Below are positions 15,161 to 21,823 of a stretch of 25,662 bases of DNA, piece by piece (the first letter of the stretch is position 1; every line of letters starts with the position of its first letter). The stretch comes from an uncultured Lachnospiraceae bacterium (GTDB taxonomy: Bacteria; Bacillota; Clostridia; Lachnospirales; Lachnospiraceae), in contig CACZPG010000043.1 of the NCBI GenBank assembly GCA_902782965.1, forward strand, positions 1-25,662. The letters are read 5' to 3'. A model generated the notes under the pieces. It did not search any database and was not told where the DNA came from. It was given only the letters and a program-made list of their open reading frames with translations. The position numbers were made by a program, and so were the translations under genes.

Positions 15161-15388
15161 TTAAATCTCTTTATATAATACTTCCTTATAGTTTCTAAGC
15201 CCGATAGTATTGATCAGAAGGCTGGCAACACAGAACGCCAAAGATACACACCTTTCTATTTCATATATTTGAGCCAAACTTATCATTAATGTTGCAGTAC
15301 CTATTAATGCAAGAACAAGGGAGATTCCCCATATAACGCGAACACAAACCGGCACATCCTTAAATGCTTTGAAATTAATAACCTTCAT
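15161..15388 (-). CDS. Small two-helix membrane protein leading the exporter operon
   Basis: I do not recognise this 75-residue protein. It has two hydrophobic helices (about 18-40 and 46-63) with short charged ends, so both termini probably face the cytoplasm. A strong promoter and the ribosome binding site AGAGAGG lie before it, and natA follows 39 bases later. It is most likely an accessory or regulatory subunit of the exporter, or a small protein exported or antagonised by it. It contains three cysteines at helix edges. Confidence 0.6.
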   Translation of the reverse strand: MKVINFKAFKDVPVCVRVIWGISLVLALIGTATLMISLAQIYEIERCVSLAFCVASLLINTIGLRNYKEVLYKEI

Positions 15389-15424
15389 CTTTATACCTCT
15401 CTTTCATTAACCCTTTACTGTTAT

Positions 15425-15479
15425 GACAGTTATTTCTGTCGTTTGAACAGATATTAGCACTGCTTTTACATTTTGTCAA
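15425..15479 (-). promoter_or_regulatory. Strong promoter with dyad operator for the exporter operon
   Basis: TTGACA (15474-15479) and TAATAT (15451-15456) are exactly 17 bases apart on the minus strand. About 4 bases after the expected start is a dyad GACAG-6-CTGTC (15425-15440), well placed for a repressor. No regulator gene of matching kind is adjacent except the XRE protein at 10434. Confidence 0.75.
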
Positions 15480-15639
15480 GTATATTTTACATATATTCAT
15501 AAATATATGACTTTGTGTAAAATCACATTTATAGTATCACAAATATAGGTTTTGTCTTTTTATTTGTCGTAAATTGACATTTTTGTGTTGTAAACTGCAT
15601 ATTAGGAAAGAACTCTATACCTCTAATAAAGATAATAAA
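15480..15639. other. Gene-free AT-rich spacer with an inverted repeat
   Basis: Part of a 314-base gap between the exporter operon and the carboxypeptidase. I see no ORF with a ribosome binding site. It contains an inverted repeat CATATATT/AATATATG with a 4-base loop (15490-15509), close upstream of the exporter -35 box, which could be an upstream activator or UP-like site. The rest shows nothing I can assign. Confidence 0.4.
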
Positions 15640-15675
15640 GAAAAAGTCCCTCATCCGTTTATACGGAAAAGGGAC
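15640..15675 (-). terminator. Intrinsic terminator of the carboxypeptidase gene
   Basis: GTCCCT/AGGGAC and inner CCGT/ACGG stems (15646-15675) are followed on the minus strand by a run of five T. It lies 27 bases after the stop codon. Confidence 0.88.
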
Positions 15676-15702
15676 CATCACTTTCAATCAAGTCATATTT
15701 AT

Positions 15703-16992
15703 TTAATCGGTAAGTGATCTGTAAACAGATACATGATCATAAATAGTTCTCCAGGAACTGAAGGAATTACCTGTAACACAGATATAACGCTTACCATTGT
15801 CTGCTTCATAATAGCTGCAGGCACAGCATCCGGCCTCATTTACAAAACCGGTCTTGGCAGCTATCACATCACCATCCATTTCCTTGTCCTCAATACGTCT
15901 GAGGAACCAGTTGGAAATCTCAATTCCATCAGGGAAATAAATATCGCTCTCCTCATCATCATACTTTTTGTCAGTATTATATTTCCTCTTTGACAGTACA
16001 TCGAGAAGCAGATCATCCTGAATCGCCATGCTGAGAATCACTGCCATATCCTTCATAGTACAATGAAGGTCTTCATTATATACACCAACCACATTTGTGA
16101 AATGAGCAGTATCCGCTATGCCAAGTTCTTCGCACTTCTGATTCATAGCTTCAACAAAAGCCTCTTCACTGCCACAACAGTACTCAGCAAGACCAAGTGC
16201 GGCATCTGCTCCTGAAGGAAGAATTGTTCCATATAGAAGATCTCGAACCGTAACTTCATCATCAGGAAGAAATCCTACAGCACTACAGTCTTCCTTGTCT
16301 ACATAATCGGTAATTTCCCTTGTTATGGTAAAAGTATCATCCAGACTTTCAGGAGTAATATATTCTCTTGCGGTAAGTACTGTCAGCACCTTGGTCATCG
16401 ACGCAGGGCTTACTACTTTATCATAATCACGTTCAGCTAATATCTCATCTGTATCCAGATCAACCAGAATCATATAAGTACTGGTAAGCTGCTGAGTTTT
16501 GGAAGCATCACCAGGAGTATTATAGTTTATAGAACCATCAACAGAATTAAGAGACAGTGAAACCATATCCCACGGTCCCTGTGCAACTGCATCCTCCGGT
16601 TTAGGTTTCTCGCCACCTTCAGAATCATCTTCAAAAGCCTGTTGGAAAAGACTAAGATCTGCCTTTGGAAGAGACAATGTCTTTGCACTCAGATGAAAAT
16701 CATGAAGAACCTTGCCTGCCATCCAGCTGTCCTCAGGAATATCAGCAGCATCTCCATTAGCTTCGGCATTAAGATCCTGAACAGCATCGGTAATACTTGC
16801 AGCTACATTATCAGTAGCCTCCTCAACTTCTTCCGTCGTTGTCATTTCCTGCTGAGCTGTTTCATCATTTTTATTCTTGTTCTTATTCATCAGATTTACA
16901 AAAATTACACCTGCAATACCTATTATAGAAAGTACTACCAGTACCAGAAGTATTCTGAGAAATATTATAAGACCGTTTCCTTTATCGTCCAT
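15703..16992 (-). CDS. D-alanyl-D-alanine carboxypeptidase (S11 / PBP5-like)
   Basis: This 429-residue membrane-anchored penicillin-binding protein trims the terminal D-Ala of peptidoglycan stem peptides outside the cell. Residues 8-33 are an uncleaved signal-anchor helix. A flexible acidic stalk follows (about 37-130). The S11 catalytic domain holds SMTK (Ser198 nucleophile, Lys201), the second motif SGAD (Ser260-Gly-Ala262, where many family members have SxN) and KTG (380-382). Length is normal for the class. Ribosome binding site AGGGAGGT precedes ATG 16992. The transcript has an unusually long leader of about 230 bases full of hairpins, and the gene is monocistronic with its own terminator. 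Confidence 0.92.
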   Translation of the reverse strand: MDDKGNGLIIFLRILLVLVVLSIIGIAGVIFVNLMNKNKNKNDETAQQEMTTTEEVEEATDNVAASITDAVQDLNAEANGDAADIPEDSWMAGKVLHDFHLSAKTLSLPKADLSLFQQAFEDDSEGGEKPKPEDAVAQGPWDMVSLSLNSVDGSINYNTPGDASKTQQLTSTYMILVDLDTDEILAERDYDKVVSPASMTKVLTVLTAREYITPESLDDTFTITREITDYVDKEDCSAVGFLPDDEVTVRDLLYGTILPSGADAALGLAEYCCGSEEAFVEAMNQKCEELGIADTAHFTNVVGVYNEDLHCTMKDMAVILSMAIQDDLLLDVLSKRKYNTDKKYDDEESDIYFPDGIEISNWFLRRIEDKEMDGDVIAAKTGFVNEAGCCACSYYEADNGKRYICVTGNSFSSWRTIYDHVSVYRSLTD

Positions 16993-17022
16993 CGGGACCT
17001 CCCTAAAATTCCAATATATAAG

Positions 17023-17055
17023 TCAAAATGCTTATTTTGCAAGCAAAAACGCATT
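17023..17055. repeat. 33-bp direct repeat, copy 1
   Basis: Identical over 33 bases to 17179-17211, in the same orientation. The unit is itself nearly palindromic (TTTTGC-AA-GCAAAA core). Eleven bases after it is TATAATGACATAAG (17067-17080), which recurs inverted at 17225-17238 after copy 2. Confidence 0.92.
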
Positions 17056-17178
17056 AATCTTCCTAATATAATGACATAAGAATTGCTTCGTTTTCTTCGA
17101 AAACTTTCGCAATTCTGGAAACACTCGGAATCTCGTTTTTTTCAAAAACTTCTTCCTCGTGTTTCGCGTGTCAAAATT

Positions 17179-17211
17179 TCAAAATGCTTATTTTGCAAGC
17201 AAAAACGCATT
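17179..17211. repeat. 33-bp direct repeat, copy 2
   Basis: Identical to the copy at 17023-17055. Here the flanks extend the pairing (TCAAAATGC with GCATTTTGA), so this copy is the more complete palindrome and the core of hairpin 4. Confidence 0.92.
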
Positions 17212-17240
17212 TTGACTTTTGACACTTATGTCATTATACT
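17212..17240 (+). promoter_or_regulatory. Promoter of the SulP transporter gene
   Basis: TTGACT (17212-17217) and TATACT (17235-17240) are 17 bases apart. The expected start is near 17247, about 35 bases before the start codon. The -10 shares four bases with the -10 of the opposite promoter. Confidence 0.75.
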
Positions 17241-17261
17241 AAAAACATACATATCTTTCAA
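17233..17261 (-). promoter_or_regulatory. Promoter of the carboxypeptidase gene, overlapping the SulP promoter
   Basis: On the minus strand TTGAAA (17256-17261) and TATAAT (17233-17238) are exactly 17 bases apart. Transcription would start near 17226 and leave a leader of about 230 bases. RNA polymerase cannot occupy this and the plus-strand promoter at once. Confidence 0.78.
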
Positions 17262-17282
17262 AGTTTATTTAAGAGTACGGTA

Positions 17283-18986
17283 ATGAATTTACAAACATAT
17301 TTCAATCAAAAGTTTACTAAGGATTACAGGCTGTCATTTATTCCAAAGGATATATTATCAGGGATAATTGTAGCTCTTGTTTCTATACCTATTTCCATGG
17401 GATACTCACAAATTGCAGGCCTTCCCATGATATATGGACTGTATGGATCATTTCTTCCAATTCTGATATATGGAATAATAACTACATCCCGTGACTTTGT
17501 ATTCGGAGTTGATGCTGCACCTGCTGCACTTACCGGAGGTGCCCTAGCATCGCTTGGAATTGTTTCCGAATCTAAAGAAGCTGTCAATGCTGTTCCTGTT
17601 CTAACCTTTATGGTAGGATTATGGCTCATGGTCTTCTTTATATTTAAAGCCGGTAGGGTTGTAAAATATATTTCCGTTCCGGTAATGGGTGGTTTTATTA
17701 CAGGTATATGTCTTGAGATTATAACCATGCAGCTTCCCAAGCTTTTCGGAGGAGCCCCTGGAACAGGTGAACTCCCCGAACTAATTCTTCATATTTATCA
17801 TGAATTTGAGAATTTTAATGGTATTTCTCTTCTTCTTGGAATTTCAACAGTGCTCATTATTCTCATTATGAGAAAAATCCTTCCCAAACTACCTATGTCT
17901 GTTGTTATGCTTATTATCGGCTATATTCTTACCACCAAAGTCAATATTGATAGTTACGGTGTAAAACTGCTTCCGGAAACAACAGCCGGACTTCCAATCC
18001 CTAAGCTTCTTGAGATTGATATTCACATTCTTCCCGAGCTAAGCTTCTCAGCTCTTACAATTGCTCTCGTAATAATGGCTGAAACCATGCTGGCTTCAAG
18101 ATCAAATGCAATTTCAGATGGTTATGATCTGGATACTTCACGCGAAGTTCTGGCCTACTCACTAGCAAATATTACATCTTCTGTTTTCGGATGCTGTCCG
18201 GTAAATGCAAGTGTATCCAGAACTACCATAGTAAGACAGTTCGGCGGACATTCCCAGCTGATGAGTGTTTCCGCATGTATTTCAATGGCCTTGATTCTTA
18301 TTTTCTGTACAGGTTTCATTCCATTTCTGCCTGTGCCTGTTCTTACAGGAATAATAGTTGCTGCACTTCTCTCAGCCTGTGAGTTTCATCTGGCCAGAAG
18401 ACTTTGGAAGATAAGCCGTCAGGATTTCATTATTTTTATTTCTGCTACACTTGGAGTACTATTTTTCGGAACAGTTTACGGTGTTGTCATAGGAGTTGTG
18501 CTTTCCTTCTTCTCTGTTATCAGACAGGCTGTTTCACCACAGAGAAGCTTTCTCGGCATTCGACCGGGACATGAAGGTTTCTACTCACTTAAAGCTCATG
18601 AAGATGCAAGGCCAATTCAAGGCGTTCTAATATATAGATTCAGCGGAAATCTTTTCTTCGCTAATATAGATACTTTTGTAAACGAACTGGAATCCGAATA
18701 TGATAAAAATACCAGAGTTATAATAATTTACGGAAGTGGAATAAATAATGTTGATATAACTGCAGCAGACAGGCTGCTGGCTTTGAATAAGAGCCTTAAT
18801 AAGAGAGGTATACTTTTCTATATAGCCGAAAATGATGGTATTGTTAATGCAGAGCTTGAAAGATATGGCGCAGGCGAACTGATAACCGGCGGCGTAATAA
18901 GAAAAGATATTGATGAGATAATGAAGATTATCCGAATAAAGGAACCTTATCCTCTAAGTGATTATAATCCTTACAACGAGGAATAA
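17283..18986 (+). CDS. SulP family inorganic anion transporter with STAS domain
   Basis: This 567-residue secondary transporter of the SLC26/SulP family lies in the cytoplasmic membrane. The transport core (about 20-415) has the family start LSGIIVALVSIPISMGYSQIAGLP and the segment ALVIMAETMLASR…NAISDGYDLDTSREVLAYSLAN…CCPVNASVSRTT (about 261-315), typical of SulP. The C-terminal STAS domain (about 435-553) begins GVLIYRFSGNLFFANIDTF. Length is normal. Sulfate, bicarbonate or another oxyanion may be carried; the sequence does not settle it. The ribosome binding site is weak (AAGAG, 8 bases before ATG). It stands alone, divergent from the carboxypeptidase gene and sharing overlapping promoters with it. 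Confidence 0.94.
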   Translation: MNLQTYFNQKFTKDYRLSFIPKDILSGIIVALVSIPISMGYSQIAGLPMIYGLYGSFLPILIYGIITTSRDFVFGVDAAPAALTGGALASLGIVSESKEAVNAVPVLTFMVGLWLMVFFIFKAGRVVKYISVPVMGGFITGICLEIITMQLPKLFGGAPGTGELPELILHIYHEFENFNGISLLLGISTVLIILIMRKILPKLPMSVVMLIIGYILTTKVNIDSYGVKLLPETTAGLPIPKLLEIDIHILPELSFSALTIALVIMAETMLASRSNAISDGYDLDTSREVLAYSLANITSSVFGCCPVNASVSRTTIVRQFGGHSQLMSVSACISMALILIFCTGFIPFLPVPVLTGIIVAALLSACEFHLARRLWKISRQDFIIFISATLGVLFFGTVYGVVIGVVLSFFSVIRQAVSPQRSFLGIRPGHEGFYSLKAHEDARPIQGVLIYRFSGNLFFANIDTFVNELESEYDKNTRVIIIYGSGINNVDITAADRLLALNKSLNKRGILFYIAENDGIVNAELERYGAGELITGGVIRKDIDEIMKIIRIKEPYPLSDYNPYNEE

Positions 18987-19024
18987 ATTATAAATAATGA
19001 AAAATATAAAATGAATAATGTATA

Positions 19025-19582
19025 TTATTTATTTTTGGAACTAACAGCACGAAAAACTGAAATAATCAAAAATACAATCAGAATCCCTGACATAACTCCA
19101 CTGCTGTCCAGAAGAACATCACTGAACATTCCTGCTCTTCCTGCCACCAGAAGCTGATGAAGTTCATCGCTTAAAGCATAGACAGCCCCCACAATAAAGG
19201 GAATAATAATATTGATTAATGATTTTCTCTTCCTGTCAGTCCATGTTCCAAACAGAAAGATACCAAGAACAGCATATTCGATGAAATGAGCAGTCTTTCT
19301 TACAGGATGATCAATACTCTGGGCAAAGCTGATCTGACGTTCATAGGACCAGTCTTCAAAATCAGAAATTGTGACCTGTCCGATCATCATTCCTACTTCA
19401 TGACTGTCTTCAGTGCTTAACTCGGCATTTCTGGAAGAATACATAAATATTACTACCATCCACATAAGCGAAAGAATCATAAAAACAATCTTCCTGGCAC
19501 TGAAATGTTTAATGCTAATATTTTTATCAATATCTTTTATTTCTATATTATTATCTGATTTTTTTATTTCAGTATTATACAT
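19025..19582 (-). CDS. VanZ family membrane protein
   Basis: This 185-residue protein shows the VanZ motifs in order: WMVVIFMYSSRNAELS (41-56), HPVRKTAHFIEYAVLG (92-107, with His99 and Glu102), and ALSDELHQLLVAGRAGMFSDVLLDSSG (136-162, with Asp139, His142, Arg149, Asp155, Asp159). About four membrane helices are seen. A hydrophilic N-terminal stretch of about 30 residues precedes the first helix. VanZ itself gives low-level teicoplanin resistance, but the normal role of chromosomal members is unsettled. ATG 19582 has a weak ribosome binding site but lies 20 bases from a good promoter start. An ATG at residue 35 has AGGAAG upstream and is a possible second start. It is convergent with sulP. 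Confidence 0.9.
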   Translation of the reverse strand: MYNTEIKKSDNNIEIKDIDKNISIKHFSARKIVFMILSLMWMVVIFMYSSRNAELSTEDSHEVGMMIGQVTISDFEDWSYERQISFAQSIDHPVRKTAHFIEYAVLGIFLFGTWTDRKRKSLINIIIPFIVGAVYALSDELHQLLVAGRAGMFSDVLLDSSGVMSGILIVFLIISVFRAVSSKNK

Positions 19583-19607
19583 TTATCAAACCCGTTTTTG
19601 TTTTAGG

Positions 19608-19636
19608 AGTATACACAAATACAAGACAATTATCAA
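19608..19636 (-). promoter_or_regulatory. Promoter of the VanZ-family gene
   Basis: TTGATA (19631-19636) and TATACT (19608-19613) lie 17 bases apart on the minus strand, giving a leader of about 20 bases. Confidence 0.7.
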
Positions 19637-19665
19637 GGTTTTAGGGATTACCTCTATAATTAATA

Positions 19666-19687
19666 TATAGATAATATATTATCTATA
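19666..19687. promoter_or_regulatory. 22-bp perfect palindrome upstream of rlmH
   Basis: Arms TATAGATAATA/TATTATCTATA meet with no loop, 39 bases before the rlmH start. It could be a dimer operator between the divergent VanZ and rlmH genes. AT-rich composition raises the chance of a random palindrome, but 22 bases is long. I see no clear plus-strand promoter pair for rlmH. Confidence 0.5.
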
Positions 19688-19726
19688 AAATATTGTCTCA
19701 AGAGTACTAGATAAGAAAGGACTATT

Positions 19727-20218
19727 ATGAAGATAGATATTCTATGCGTTGGAAAAATCAAAGAGAAATTCTACAGAGATGCATTAGATGAATATAAGAA
19801 AAGGCTGTCACGCTACTGCACTCTTAACATCATAGAGGTTTCGGATGAGAAAACTCCGGACAACTGCTCTGATAACGAGAAGAATATAATTCTACAGAAG
19901 GAGGCAGACAGACTTCTTAAATACATTCCTGATTCAGGAAGTATTGACTGCCATGTAATTACACTTGAGATAGCAGGAAAAAAGCTGTCAAGTGAGAAGC
20001 TTGCAGCAGAAATTGAGAATCTGAATATTAAAGGAAAGAGCCACCTCATATTTATAATAGGCGGCTCACTCGGTTTACATAATTCAGTTTTATCCAGAAG
20101 CAATCTGGCTCTAAGTTTCTCTGATATGACCTTTCCTCATCAGCTGATGCGTGTAATACTACTTGAGCAGATATACCGATCCTTCCGCATCATAAATAAC
20201 GAACCATATCATAAGTAG
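19727..20218 (+). CDS. rlmH: 23S rRNA (pseudouridine1915-N3)-methyltransferase RlmH
   Basis: This 163-residue SPOUT-class enzyme uses SAM to methylate pseudouridine 1915 in helix 69 of 23S rRNA on assembled ribosomes. The N-terminus MKIDILCVGKIKEKFYRDALDEY is the family start. The knot region contains FIIGGSLGL (109-117), LSFSDMTFPHQLMRVILLEQIYRSFRI (129-155) and the invariant C-terminal EPYHK (159-163). Length is within the normal 155-165. AAAGGA lies 6 bases before ATG 19727. It ends against a strong hairpin shared with the convergent PurF-like gene. It is a conserved chromosomal marker, not part of a mobile region. Confidence 0.97.
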   Translation: MKIDILCVGKIKEKFYRDALDEYKKRLSRYCTLNIIEVSDEKTPDNCSDNEKNIILQKEADRLLKYIPDSGSIDCHVITLEIAGKKLSSEKLAAEIENLNIKGKSHLIFIIGGSLGLHNSVLSRSNLALSFSDMTFPHQLMRVILLEQIYRSFRIINNEPYHK

Positions 20219-20247
20219 CGGTGTTTTGCCCTACCATTTTTATCTGT

Positions 20248-20297
20248 GAAGAAAGTTTGCTCAGCGAGCATTTCCTGCGAGTCGAGCAAACTCTTCT
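20248..20297. terminator. Bidirectional terminator between rlmH and the PurF-like gene
   Basis: AGTTTGCTC (20254-20262) and GAGCAAACT (20284-20292) form a perfect 9-bp stem with an inner GCA/TGC pairing and outer AGAAG/CTTCT flanks. It sits between two convergent genes and is followed by T-containing sequence on both strands, though no long T-run is present. Confidence 0.65.
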
Positions 20298-20305
20298 GAA
20301 CATTC

Positions 20306-21724
20306 TTACTCTCTTCCATCCCAGCAATAGGTACAAAGCTTCTCCTTATCGATACCTGTTGCTGCAATCATATCATCCAGTCTGTTATAAGCCAGAGTTG
20401 TAAAGTTCAGCTTCTGGCGTATTCTTTCAAGCATGAGGTGATACCTGTCAGAATCAGGATTTGCATAATCATCCAGAATTGTTCTGTCAACATTCTCGCC
20501 CTCTTCTTCAGAAATTACCTGTCTTGCTATAAGCTCCATCTCAGAATTAGATCTGGAGAAATTAATATATTTACATCCGAAAAGCAGTGGCGGACAGGCC
20601 GGTCTTATATGAACTTCCTTAGCACCGCTCTCATACAGGAATTCAGTTGTTTCTCTGAGCTGAGTTCCACGAACGATAGAATCATCGATAAGAAGAAGCT
20701 TCTTTCCATCTATCAGTTCATGAACAGGTATCAGCTTCATTTTAGCAATAAGATTTCTCTTATTCTGATGTGTAGGCATAAATGAACGTGGCCATGTAGG
20801 AGTATATTTAACGAAAGGTCTTGAGAAAGGCACTCCGGATTTATTAGCATATCCCATAGCATGAGCTGTACCTGAATCAGGAACACCGGCTACAGCATCT
20901 ATATCATCCCTTGTGAACCCGTCTCTTGTTGCAAGAGCCTCTCCACAACGATATCTCATTTCTTCTACAGATAAGCCTTCATATCTGGCAGAAGGATATC
21001 CGTAGTAAACCCAGAGAAATGTACATATGCGCATTTTCTCTCCAGGTTTCTCCATTATTGTCACAGCCTCAGGAGTCATGACATCTATTTCTCCAGGACC
21101 AAGTTCTCTGTAATCCTTATATCCGAGATTAAGATATGAGAAGGATTCAAAGGCAGCACAATAACCTTCGTCTTCTTTCTTACCAATAACAACAGGAGTT
21201 CTTCCATATTTATCTCTTGCCAGATAAACGGCATCCTGGGTAAGAAGAAGAATTGTCATAGAACCTTCTATAACATCCTGAGCATATTTGATTCCTTCGA
21301 TAAGATTATCCTTCTTATTTATGAGTGCTGCGGTAAGCTCTGTCTTGTTAACTTCACCGGTACTCATCATCTGGAAGTGTGATCCGCCACTTTTGAAAAC
21401 TTCAGCGATAAGCTCATCAGAATTATTTATCTTACCTACGGTAGTAATTGCATAAGTTCCGTGATGTGAACGAACCAGAAGCGGCTGAGGATCATAATCT
21501 GAAATACAGCCTATACCGAGATTTCCTTCCATATCATGCACATCTTTACTGAATTTACTTCTGAAAGGTGCATTCTCAATATTATGGATGGCTCTGTTAA
21601 AACCATCTCTCCCATGTACAACCAACCCCGCACGTCTCGTTCCGAGATGTGAATGATAGTCTGTCCCATAAAACAGATCAAATACCGAATCTCCCTTTAA
21701 TGCTGTAGCAAAAAATCCGCCCAT
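20306..21724 (-). CDS. PurF-like protein lacking the glutaminase nucleophile
   Basis: This 472-residue relative of amidophosphoribosyltransferase (first step of purine synthesis) has both family domains. I use ATG 21724, with GGGAG 7 bases away; the longer frame to 21793 lacks this. PurF matures to an N-terminal catalytic Cys, but here the protein begins MGGFFATALKGD, with Gly. The glutaminase Arg-Tyr-Ser-Thr segment reads GCISDYDPQP, and the usual His-Asn-Gly reads SHHG. Glutamine hydrolysis is therefore unlikely. In contrast the PRPP loop LLLIDDSIVRGT (343-354) is intact. Cys234, Cys384, Cys464 and Cys467 fall where Bacillus PurF binds its 4Fe-4S cluster. It may use free ammonia, make another ribosyl compound, or act as a PRPP/oxygen sensor. 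It follows the oxygen-reducing fprA gene. Confidence 0.85.
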   Translation of the reverse strand: MGGFFATALKGDSVFDLFYGTDYHSHLGTRRAGLVVHGRDGFNRAIHNIENAPFRSKFSKDVHDMEGNLGIGCISDYDPQPLLVRSHHGTYAITTVGKINNSDELIAEVFKSGGSHFQMMSTGEVNKTELTAALINKKDNLIEGIKYAQDVIEGSMTILLLTQDAVYLARDKYGRTPVVIGKKEDEGYCAAFESFSYLNLGYKDYRELGPGEIDVMTPEAVTIMEKPGEKMRICTFLWVYYGYPSARYEGLSVEEMRYRCGEALATRDGFTRDDIDAVAGVPDSGTAHAMGYANKSGVPFSRPFVKYTPTWPRSFMPTHQNKRNLIAKMKLIPVHELIDGKKLLLIDDSIVRGTQLRETTEFLYESGAKEVHIRPACPPLLFGCKYINFSRSNSEMELIARQVISEEEGENVDRTILDDYANPDSDRYHLMLERIRQKLNFTTLAYNRLDDMIAATGIDKEKLCTYCWDGRE

Positions 21725-21790
21725 GTCTTCTCTCCCATTTAAACTATAAATAATTCTTTCCTGTTTATTCAACAGGATTAACATAGCAAT

Positions 21791-21815
21791 CACCCCATCT
21801 ATAATAGATGAGGTG
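21791..21815 (-). other. 11-bp hairpin between fprA and the PurF-like gene
   Basis: On the minus-strand RNA CACCUCAUCUA pairs with UAGAUGGGGUG (one G-U) around a UUA loop, 9 bases after the fprA stop. It is not followed by a U-run, so it may protect the fprA 3' end or attenuate downstream expression rather than terminate. Confidence 0.55.
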
Positions 21816-21823
21816 ACATTATA

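Larger units (their letters stand above)
17021..17225. other. Array of four long hairpins in the dac/sulP intergenic region
   Basis: Nearly the whole gap folds. Hairpin 1 (17027-17055) has outer arms AATGC/GCATT and inner TTTTGC/GCAAAA. Hairpin 2 (17080-17115) has GAATTGC/GCAATTC with inner GTTTT/AAAAC. Hairpin 3 (17118-17165) has GAAACAC/GTGTTTC, then GGAA/TTCC and GTTTTT/AAAAAC. Hairpin 4 (17168-17225) has GTGTCAAA/TTTGACAC, CAAAATGC/GCATTTTG and TTTTGC/GCAAAA, about 22 paired bases. All would be in the minus-strand leader of the carboxypeptidase mRNA. Hairpin 4 also covers the plus-strand -35 box. It could be a structured regulatory leader or a cluster of palindromic repeat elements. Confidence 0.7.

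Noticed and set aside
6662..15612. Repeated intergenic 13-mer GCATATTAGGAAA near 6666 and 15598
   Set aside because: A shared 13-mer is expected by chance in 25 kb of AT-rich sequence, and the flanks do not align.
15480..15639. Small RNA gene in the exporter/carboxypeptidase gap
   Set aside because: No convincing plus-strand promoter-terminator pair; the terminator at 15640-15675 has its U-tract on the minus strand and belongs to the carboxypeptidase gene.
21725..21793. N-terminal extension of the PurF-like protein
   Set aside because: The longer frame adds residues unlike the family and lacks a ribosome binding site; ATG 21724 has GGGAG at good spacing and starts with the family's usual segment.
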